A DNA stretch of 64,000 nt, from the NCBI RefSeq assembly GCF_000002985.6, contig NC_003284.9, forward strand, positions 9,176,001 to 9,240,000. Reading direction: 5' to 3'. The position numbers were made by a program, and so were the translations under genes. Shown in pieces: positions 11,901-20,067 of this stretch. The stretch's first letter is position 1. Each line of letters opens with the position of its first letter. The stretch comes from Caenorhabditis elegans (Eukaryota; Nematoda; Chromadorea; Rhabditida; Rhabditidae). The notes beneath the pieces are model-generated. The model was not told the origin of the DNA. It searched no databases and was given only the letters and a program-made list of their open reading frames with translations.

Positions 11901-12770
11901 TAAAATATACTGTGAAGCCAGAGAGAAAATTATTCTGTGAAGCCAGAGAGTAAAATAATCGGTGAAGCCAGAGAGTAAAATATACTGTGAAGCCAGAGAG
12001 TAAAATATACTGTGAAGCCAGAGAGTAAAATATACTGTGAAAGCAGAGAGTAAAATACACTGTGAAGCCAGAGAGTAAAATATACTGTGAAGCCAGAGAG
12101 TAAAATATACTGTGAAGCCAGAGAGTAAAATATACTGTGAAACCAGAGAGTAAAATATACTGTGAAAGCAGAGAGTAAAATACACTGTGAAGCCAGAGAG
12201 TAAATTATTCTGTGAAGCCAGAGAGTAAAATACACTGTGAAGCCAGAGAGTAAAATACACTGTGAAGCCAGAGAGTAAAATACACTGTGAAGCCAGAGAG
12301 CCAGAGAGTAAAATATACTGTGAAGCCAGAGAGTAAAATATACTGTGAAGCCAGAGAGTAAAATATACTGTGAACCCAGAGAGTAAAATATACTGTGAAG
12401 CCAGAGAGTAAAATATACTGTGAAGCCAGAGAGTAAAATATACTGTGAAGCCAGAGAGTAAAATATACTGTGAAGCCAGAGAGTAAAATATACTGTGAAC
12501 CCAGAGAGTAAAATATACTGTGAAGCCGGAGAGTAAAATATACTGTGAAACCAGAGAGTAAAATATACTGTGAAGCCAGAGAGTAAAATATACTGTGAAC
12601 CCAGAGAGTAAAATATACTGTGAAGCCAGAGAGTAAAATATACTGTGAACCCAGAGAGTAAAATATACTGTGAAGCCAGAGAGTAAAATACACTGTGAAG
12701 CCAGAGAGTAAAATATACTGTGAAGCCAGAGATTAAATTATTCTGTGAAGCCAGAGAGTAAAACATACTG
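8951..12770. repeat. 25-bp minisatellite, about 150 tandem copies
   Basis: The unit is TAAAATATACTGTGAAGCC followed by AGAGAG (25 bp), repeated without interruption for 3.8 kb. Variants are limited (TATTC, TACAC or AAATAC in the first half; AAGCAG or AACCAG for AGCCAG). In the part around 9276-10010 variants recur every third unit, giving a 75-bp higher-order repeat. An 8-bp extra CCAGAGAG at 12301-12308 shifts the register. Read on the minus strand the unit has no stop in any frame, which makes long artefactual ORFs (up to about 290 codons) with Phe/Leu/Ser-rich repeats. I treat these as non-coding. Confidence 0.95.
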
Positions 12771-12777
12771 ATGATTC

Positions 12778-13090
12778 CAAAACCAAAATTGAAATTCCCG
12801 CCAAAATTTTTTTCTCAGAAAATTTGAAATTCCCGCCAAAATATTTTTCACTGAAAATTTGAATTTCCCGCCAAAATTTTTTTCACTGAAAATTTGAATT
12901 TCCCGCCAAAATTTTTTTACTGAAAATTTGAATTTCCCGCCAAAATTTTTTTTACTGAAAATTTGAATTTCCCGCCAAAATTTTTTCACTGAAAATTTGA
13001 ATTTCCCGCCGAAAATTTTTTCACTGAAAATTTGAATTTCCCGCCAAAATTTTTTTCACTTAAAATTTGAATTTCCCGCCAACATTTTGG
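12778..13090. repeat. About 36-bp tandem repeat carrying TTTCCCGCCAAAA
   Basis: Eight or so copies of a unit of the form GAAAATTTGAATTTCCCGCC followed by AAAATTTTTTTCACT. Each copy contains TTTCCCGCC, which matches the E2F-type consensus (TTTSSCGC). Copies differ mainly in the length of the T run. It directly follows the 25-bp array. Confidence 0.9.
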
Positions 13091-13116
13091 GTCTCACCAC
13101 GAAGGGTCTCACCATA

Positions 13117-13712
13117 AATAAATAAATATTAATTAAATAAATAAATAATAATTAAATAAATAAATATTAATTAAATAAATAAATATTAATTAAATAAATA
13201 AATAAATATTAATTAAATAAATAAATAAATATTAATTAAATAAATAAATATTAATTAAATAAATGAATATTAATTAAATAAATAAATATTAATTAAATAA
13301 ATAAATATTAATTAAATGAACAAATAAATATTAATTAAATAAATAAGTATTAATTAAATAAATAAATATTAATTAAATAAATAAATATTAAATAAATAAA
13401 TATTAATTAAATAAATAAATAAATATTAATTAAATAAATAAATAAATATTAATTAAATAAATAAATATTAATTAATTAAATAAATAAATATTAAATAAAT
13501 AAATATTAATTAAATAAATAAATATTAATTAAATAAATAAATATTAATTAAATAAATAGATATTAATTAAATAAACAAATAAATATTAATTAAATAAATA
13601 TTAATTAAAAAAATAAATATTAATTAAATAAATAAATATTAATTAATAAATAAATATTAATTAATTAAATAAATAAATATTAATTAAAAAATAAATATTA
13701 ATTAAATAAATA
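13117..13712. repeat. AT-only tandem repeat, period about 19 bp
   Basis: Nearly 600 bp of AAATAAATAAATATTAATT units with small length variants (extra AAAT steps). No G or C apart from scattered substitutions. Low complexity, non-coding. Confidence 0.95.
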
Positions 13713-13726
13713 AATAGGTAATCTGG

Positions 13727-13781
13727 GTAGTCTAGGTAGACTAGGTAGTTTAGGTAGTCTAGGTAGCCTAGGTAGTCTAGG
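13727..13781. repeat. 9-bp tandem repeat GTAGTCTAG
   Basis: Six adjoining 9-mers of the form GTAGTCTAG / GTAGACTAG / GTAGTTTAG / GTAGCCTAG, immediately after the AT array. Confidence 0.85.
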
Positions 13782-13895
13782 CAATGCCATTTTTCTAAAT
13801 TCCGCCGCAATGCCATTTTTCTAAATTTCGCTGCAATGCCATTTTCTAAAATTCGCCGCAATGCCATTTTCGAAAATCCGTCCGCCGCAATGGCA
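13782..13895. repeat. About 28-bp tandem repeat GCAATGCCATTTTTCTAAAT
   Basis: Four copies of a unit reading GCAATGCCATTTTTCTAAAT plus TCCGCC, the last diverged (GCAATGGCATT). This is the fifth array in the block and ends about 35 bp before the exon at 13931. Confidence 0.85.
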
Positions 13896-13930
13896 TTAGT
13901 TTAACATTCATTTACTCTCCTTATATTCAG

Positions 13931-15088
13931 CATTTACAGCAGCACCGCCAATAAAACCAATGCAAAAGGAGCCCGGAACGTTGCTTCCCCCTCGAGCGGT
14001 TGTCTATAAGCTCCCTGCAATCAAGGGCTCAATGAAAGATGCATTCTCAGCTCACAAACTGTTGAAAAAATCGTACGCGAAGCCAATTGTGGACATTAGC
14101 TCTACGTCAGGCGATAGCGACCCAGAATGGTGGAGTGATCGGGAGTTGACGCCTGATTTGAACTTAAAACGAGGTTAGTCACAGCTGCAGAGATTTCTTC
14201 AAATTATGGCTATTATTATATTTGTTTTTAACATATCTTCTTCAAACACCGATTTGAAATAAAAACTAAATTATTATCAATGCGAACAAAATTAATAATT
14301 TAAGAACTTTTGTTGAAAAAGGCACGCTTCTCACGGAAAACCTTCGATAAACGATCTTCATACATTGCTCATTTCAAAAAATCACATCTGGAAAACTATT
14401 TGAATTCGGATAGTGATACAGTCTCCAATGAAAAGCCGAAGACACTTGCTCAGTTGAAGAATTTTAGCAAATCCAACTTGGTGGAATATCATCCAAGCAT
14501 GTACCGCGATGTTGGGGTTGTCATAATTTTTTTCTCAATTTATTATTACGATTTGAATAGTTTCAAAGTAAACTCTGAAATTGAAAAACAAGATAAAATC
14601 TTCCAGGAATATAAAAAATGGATTTTTCAGAGCGTTCAAGAAAGAAGATTCGTGTCAAAAGAGTGTACCGAACCAAAAGTGCTGTCACAACTGCATGTAC
14701 ATGTACATCAAAACTAGCGGCTCGAAATGATGAACCATTCTTTTAACAGCTCGATACACGACAACATTTTTACACACAGAGAGCCCAAGTGCCGATTGGT
14801 ACCGCACTCCACTCTTCGTCGTCAATCGCTGCAAATGTGAATGATTATCGACCAAAGGTTCCAACACGAATGATTCACTCATCAAAGGTTTCAACATTGG
14901 ACACTTCCAGAAAACACATTTGCTTATTTTGTAGTAAGGTTTGTGTGATAAGTGACAAAGAGATTCGACGAGACAAGGAACAAAATCGATTGGAAAAGTC
15001 ACAAATGAGCGCGGAACGAAAACTGGAGCACAACGCCGAATTAGCCGTTAGCCGACTTTTTTTCCCAATTAGCCGAATTAGCCGTTAG
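13931..15088 (+). CDS. Unidentified four-exon gene with a repeat-derived C-terminus
   Basis: Exons 13931-14173, 14305-14516 (or to 14510), 14631-14696 and 14750-15088. Intron phases agree (1, 0, 0), with acceptors TTTAAG, TTTTTCAG and TTTTAACAG. A TATATTCAG acceptor precedes the first exon, so either ATG 13960 is the start after trans-splicing or a 5' exon is missing, possibly separated by the tandem arrays. The protein is basic and Ser/Lys-rich, with a segment SSYIAHFKKSHLENYL and a late C-x2-C pair (HICLFCSKVC). Neither gives a family. The last codons (after about 15040) come from the AATTAGCCGTTAGCCG repeat and run into TAG, so the original 3' end may have been replaced. The LTR element begins 98 bp downstream. 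Confidence 0.5.
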
Positions 15089-15143
15089 CCGAAAATTTTG
15101 AAAATCGGCTTAAGCCGAATTAGTCGTTAGCCGAAAATTTTGA
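15041..15143. repeat. TTAGCCGAAAATTTT-type short interspersed repeat
   Basis: Repeated AATTAGCCGTTAGCCG blocks plus GCCGAAAATTTTGAAAATC followed by GGCTTAAGCCGA, giving both direct and inverted copies within 100 bp. It forms the end of the ORF of the upstream gene and the left flank of the retrotransposon. Confidence 0.7.
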
Positions 15144-15181
15144 GTGTGAATCAAACTTCATTCTCACTTTTTTCTTTCAAT

Positions 15182-15186
15182 AAGTT
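15182..15186. repeat. Left target-site duplication of the LTR element
   Basis: AAGTT directly before the left LTR, matched by AAGTT at 27640-27644 directly after the right LTR. Five bp is a usual duplication length for LTR retrotransposons. Confidence 0.9.
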
Positions 15187-15834
15187 TGTTGTCGATTCCC
15201 CGTAATCCCTCAGGAATCTCTCAACCTAAAGGACTTTTAGGACTGAGAGCTTGGCTCCCTCACTCACCAGCTCCCAGTCGTCCTTTATTTCCCAATTTAG
15301 CTATGTGTGTTTTCCCCCAAATCCATTATTCAAAAAGCCGCCATTCTGTCCAGATGCAAACGCGCCCCACTAAACGCCGTGCAGCGTTATGGCGGAGTAT
15401 CGTTTGCGCGGTACAGATGATTCGGTTTTTATAGTAAAGCGATACAGATTAACTCTTCCTTCTACTTTTTCCGAAATATATATTTTTTAATGAGTTTTTC
15501 CATATTTTCTCATTCCATAAATTCGTGTGGACACAGATCCACACGATCCGGTCCTTTTTTGCCCGTTTGCACGTCTTCAAGTCCAATTCCAACGTCAATC
15601 CCTAAATTTGGGCCTAAAATATAATTTATTTTCATACTTTCTTTATTATATTCAATCCACCCAAAACAACGGGAATGGATAAATAAACTTGAATTCGTGT
15701 AATAATTGTGTTCTGTTATTGAATCCTCACAACATGCTTATCCGCGCGTCCTTCGACATTATGCTCCGAGTCCATCCGCGCGAATTGGCCGTCAGTGGGT
15801 TTCCGACTCCCTTCGATTAGCTGACGTGTCAACA
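15187..15834 (+). repeat. Left LTR
   Basis: 648 bp, starts TGTTGTCGATTCC, ends GCTGACGTGTCAACA. It contains AATAAA near 15681. It differs from the right LTR at two sites close to its 3' end (a G for T in the ACATGCTT/ACATTCTT stretch and GGCC for GACC). Confidence 0.95.
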
Positions 15835-15852
15835 TGGTGCATCGACCGGGAA
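15835..15852 (+). other. Primer binding site complementary to tRNA-Gly 3' end
   Basis: TGGTGCATCGACCGGGAA directly follows the LTR. Its reverse complement matches the 3' end expected for tRNA-Gly(GCC), which ends in ...CCCGGCCGATGCA plus CCA, with one mismatch. The tRNA sequence is from general knowledge, not from this window. Confidence 0.75.
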
Positions 15853-15920
15853 TAGCCTAGCGGCTAGGGTGCGTGAGCGCGCCGCACCAGTCCGGGGTTC
15901 AACCCCGGCTGTGGCGGCGA
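15848..15920 (+). other. tRNA-like module in the retrotransposon leader
   Basis: An A-box-like TAGCCTAGCGG (15853-15863) and a B-box-like GGTTCAACCCC (15896-15906) lie at tRNA spacing. The T arm is perfect (CCGGG loop CCCGG). The 5' and 3' ends do not pair into an acceptor stem, so this is not a functional tRNA. It could be a tRNA-derived insertion or leader module. Confidence 0.6.
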
Positions 15921-16233
15921 TCTTTCTAATCCTTCTGCGAAGCTGTTTCTGGTCAAAACCCTGAGTCCGGGGCGTTGGACACCCATGTGAGTTATGAGTT
16001 TCTCTCGTGGGAGCCATTGAGTTCACTTAGCTGGAGCGAACGAGGATGGGATGAGCCGGTCAATGCACCAAATTAAGGCAATTTTACCCCACATATATCC
16101 TCGTGAGCACTGTCTGGTCAATCGATCTTCTAAGCATGGTAAAAGCCCCCTCAGAACTTGAGTAGATGGTGAGTGCAATCGATTGATCATCGTTCCAGCA
16201 GAGTTAACTCAGTGACAACCACGGTGGGAGCGA

Positions 16234-18382
16234 ATGCTCGCATTGGGGTCCGACCCGCGGAAACAGGGTTTTCAAAATAAGGCGACTGGCCAACCCTGTA
16301 CCAAGTGGCCAATTGGCACGGGGCGATCCAAGAACCTAATTTTGAAAACCCTGTTTCCGCGGGACAACGCTCGTGGTCAGAACAACCCTCAAGAAGGACC
16401 GGAGTCGACACGTTGCCCCCGTTGCGGAAGTCATCTATTGGGAATGGCGCTAAACGATCATAAGCTACATGACTGCGTATTCAAGAACATCACTCCAATG
16501 GAGACGCTCGAATTCATGGCAGTAAACCACTGGACATACTGTGGAGGATGCAATACGCGATCCCACATGCATCCGAGGGGAGAATGTCAAAGAGTCGGAT
16601 GCTACCAATGCGGTTCCATGGGCCACGCGACAGCTCAAGCCCTATGCGATCTACCCATCGGCGGTGTCACTCCTGAAGCTCAAACGATGCAGCAAGAGAC
16701 AGCCTGGGGATTCCGCAGAGAATGCTTACAGCGCACGCGAGCTCTGATTCTCAACACCACTCACCCACTGAAATATCGTTTATTCACGGATCACCGAGCA
16801 ATCTTCATCGAAGCTCGGGAACCTCACGATCAGGCGGGTTGGAGAGTCTATCGAGATACCGACAACGAATTCCCTTTTGCGGACATCCAGCGATACTCTT
16901 ATACGCACGAAAACCCACCACGGAGAGCATACTTCACAGTATTGCAGCCTCCAGAGTACGCTCTCAAAACTGTGAACAAGATTCCAGCATTTTCTCCGGA
17001 CGAATCCGCCTATTTAGAGCGGTGCGGACATTGGATCACTCAGTACCGTCAAGGCAATGAGGTACGTACTATTAAAAGTTGGCACTTAAAGTAAAACAGT
17101 CCCCTTCTTACAGCTACCAATCCCAACCTTACTCGACGAGTCAGATTCTAGCAGTCCACCAAGCTCTGATAGCGAGGATGAGTCTGATGAAGACAATGCT
17201 CCTCAACGTCAACCAGAGGAAGTTCCAGCACCTCTCAACATCATTCCTCCCATCATTGTCCCACCACCGGCACCACTACCACAAGTTGTTCATGGCATCG
17301 CCAGAATCGTGAGTCCAAAAGCACTAGTTAAATCAAAGTAAAAGGATTTATAGGTAGCGCAAGACCACAGACTAGCTCGCAACGGCAACTTGATTGACTA
17401 CGTCAACGGGTGGGCTCACCGGCCACTGGACTGGGCGCAAGAAATGGAACGGGATGAGAGAGCAAACCAAGGTCAGCGAGATAGAGTGGCTCGGGAAATC
17501 AGACTGTTCGAAGCCCGATTCGCACGAGTACCGGTTGAACCAGTTGAGGAAATTGTTCAAGAGGTAACAGTCTCAAAAAAAAAATGATTAAAAAATTGAT
17601 TTCAACTACTTCCAGAGAGAAGAAGAAGATCAGCCTGACGGACATGCCATGGAAAAATGCACACGACTATGCTCTCGCCCCATCATCTGGATGGACGAGA
17701 CGGTTCGCCCGTGCTTCCAAAAAGAGGCCTTCGCAAAACTCGAAGCAGCTTCTCCTCCAGACACAAAACGATCGATGTGCCACAGAGCTCAAGCCTACCT
17801 CCTAACCCTCACTGGTCAAGCAGATCACCGCTACGGAGCTTATGACAACATCAGTCACTTCCAAATGGCTCAGTACATCGAAGATCTCAAGTCGTACGGA
17901 AAGAGACTACGAGGCGAAGAATGGACTCTCTGCAAATTGGAATACAATTCCATCGAGAACATCAGAAGCCCGCTACGTCCGGAAGGATCCAGATTCATCT
18001 ATCTTCCAACGGTCACTCTTTGGTGTATCGCCTCAGTGCAAGGAGCAATGAAGGCCGTATTGGCAAAACGCGACCCAGCTCAACATGTCAATCCTATCGA
18101 CAATGTAGTTGGACTCGACTCAAAGCCATGGTTCAACATTTTGCTACCATCATTTGCCGATGACGAAACCAACCCAGCAGCACAGTTTGCTCGGGAAACT
18201 GAGTAAGTAGTCAAAAGTCAATTCCCAACCAATTTAAACCGCATGAATTCAGGCTTCGCAAAGAACTCGCAAACCCGATGAATGTCCGGTACAACAACAA
18301 CACTCGAGCACATTTCGAAAGCCACCTGGACAGGTACTTGGATCTTAAAACCCCAAGAGACCTCACTACGTGCGAGAAATGA
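16234..18382 (+). CDS. Intron-containing ORF inside the retrotransposon, upstream of gag
   Basis: Exons 16234-17061, 17114-17308, 17354-17563, 17616-18202 and 18253-18382; introns of 45-52 nt with GT-AG ends and consistent phases (0,0,0,2), total 649 residues. The first exon has cysteine and histidine clusters: C61, C64, H76/H79, C81, then C103, C106, C118, and a zinc-knuckle-like CYQCGSMGHATAQALC at 123-138. The second exon is acidic (DSEDESDEDN) and then proline-rich. The fourth is globular. TGA ends the modelled frame, but a different frame stays open with coding-like content to 18725, so a further splice or a frameshift is possible. AATAAA at 18784 could end its transcript. It may be a captured host gene, a duplicated gag-like gene or a regulatory ORF; the family is not recognised. 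Confidence 0.65.
16254..16363 (+). repeat. Perfect 25-bp inverted repeat (hairpin) in the element leader
   Basis: Arms 16254-16278 and 16339-16363, containing CCGCGGAAACAGGGTTTTCA and its reverse complement, are separated by 60 bases. The RNA would form a long stem near the start of the internal region, overlapping the first codons of the upstream ORF. A role in packaging, dimerisation or translation is inference. Confidence 0.8.
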
Positions 18383-20067
18383 GTGGACCGTACTGATGCT
18401 CACCGGTGAACTACCAAATGAGTCTTTCACCACAGGTTCGGAAGAAGACCATTTGGAATATTCCGGGTTCCTCATCGCGATTGTTCACTGGCTGAAACGT
18501 CTACATTCTTACGGGTACAACTGCACAGTTCGTTCGGACCACTGTATTGACGTGCTGGCCTCTTCCTCAGCTACCAACCATGTACTGTACATTCCCACGC
18601 TTGGCAAATTCATGGATGCCCACGTCGGAAAAATGCACAACTGGTACGATGTTTTGCTCGAGAATTGGTACACAACGGCACTCAGAAACAGACACGAGTC
18701 ATGCGGATGCCTCATGCGCAGATAATACTCTTTTACGTATAACTTCACTCCGCCAATCACACTATTTGTCAGTATTTCTTCTGAATAAATATTTATTGTA
18801 ATGCGTTGCGACAGGAGTTACAGAAATAAAATGCATAAAATACAGAGATGAAGCGCAACGGCTGATTGAATTGGTAAAGGCAAGAATCATAAGAGTTTTT
18901 TATCCCACAAAACCACACTTCACGCTTAAAGGCTTCCCAAAGAGATATACTATGGCAACCTTCAGTTTGGAGTCATAAAACCATTACCTGCTCAAGGGAA
19001 ATCCGAAAGTAGGTTTGATTCGGATTCATCCTGGAATGGTCGGAGATTCCGTGGTGATCCTTTCCTGCTACGAGGGGAGCGGCTGGGCGCACTAGAAGGC
19101 ACAGAGCGGAGCACAAGATCCCTTAGTCCCGAACTAGTCTCCTTTCTTTGATCCAAAAGCGAAAGCTCGTAGTAGGCTTGTGAGCCAGGAGCTCTTCAAT
19201 GATTGCAAGCATTGAGGAAGGAAGCTTCTGACGAAGCAAGGACTAGTCCTTCTAGAGGGACAGTCACCGAACACCACGGAAGCCTGATGTAAGCTAGGTA
19301 CGTCAGATGTGCACTGACCTCCCATGCAAACATACGGGCAACATACCGATGGTCAAGACTTCTGGGAAGGTTCAGTCCCAATATAACCTCTACGAGTCAG
19401 ATAAAAAATTGCGGCCACAGCCTGGATTAGAGAGCACTAAACCGGGAGTGCAGGGACACCGCTCTGCAGAGTAGACTTTCCAGAAGGACAGTGCTTCGAA
19501 CTGCAACATGGGCAGCATGATTGTACAGCATGAACTGAGCCGCAGCGCACTGTCACTTGACCAAAGGTTCAAACCCAATGGACGGCACTTAGTGCATGGG
19601 GAAGGCAACACAGTTGCGCCTATTGTGGTGGAACAGACACGTAATCCATGAACTGGAGGAACCGTGCCACCCGAGGGAACAAAACCACCCACATCAAATG
19701 AAATATGTCGAGGGGTACACCCATGCACTAATCTCTGTGGGTCGCAGCAACCACAGTGAACGAATGCCGACAATACTCAAAAGCGTAGCTGACAAACTTT
19801 GCTCACCAACCGATTCCATCTACGGTTCCCAATCAACACAAAAGATCGAAGACAGCACTTCATCTGGCGTAACCGAGCCATTACTCACACAAATATAAGG
19901 TCCCACTTACGGTTCCCACTCTAAACCCAAGCTTACCAACTGACAAGGACTATATTATCGACTGGCTACCAACATCACTCATGTTCGGTTACAGCTCGAA
20001 TTCTAACTATTTGTCTTTTAGGTAAACTGGTTTAACTTTGTCCGTGGACAACTACCCCCCTACTGCA
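18383..20067 (+). other. Leader/spacer between the spliced ORF and gag
   Basis: Contains the out-of-frame coding-like stretch to 18725, AATAAA at 18784, and then about 1.2 kb without a convincing ORF. A good acceptor (TTTGTCTTTTAG ending at 20021) stands 47 bases before the first gag ATG, suggesting that gag RNA is made by splicing from an upstream donor. Confidence 0.5.

Noticed and set aside
8951..12770. CRISPR-like regular array
   Set aside because: Units are directly adjoining with no unique spacers, and the genome is a metazoan; it is a minisatellite.
9000..12989. Long minus-strand ORFs (76-294 codons) made of Phe-Tyr-Ser-Leu repeats
   Set aside because: They are the stop-free complement of the 25-bp array, occur in overlapping frames, and have no splice or promoter context.
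15186..15434. 82-codon ORF in the LTR (also at 26991-27239)
   Set aside because: It is identical in both LTRs because the LTRs are copies, has no ATG start and lies in non-coding terminal sequence.
15848..15920. Functional tRNA gene
   Set aside because: A and B boxes are present but the acceptor stem does not pair and the segment overlaps the primer binding site, so it was listed only as tRNA-like.
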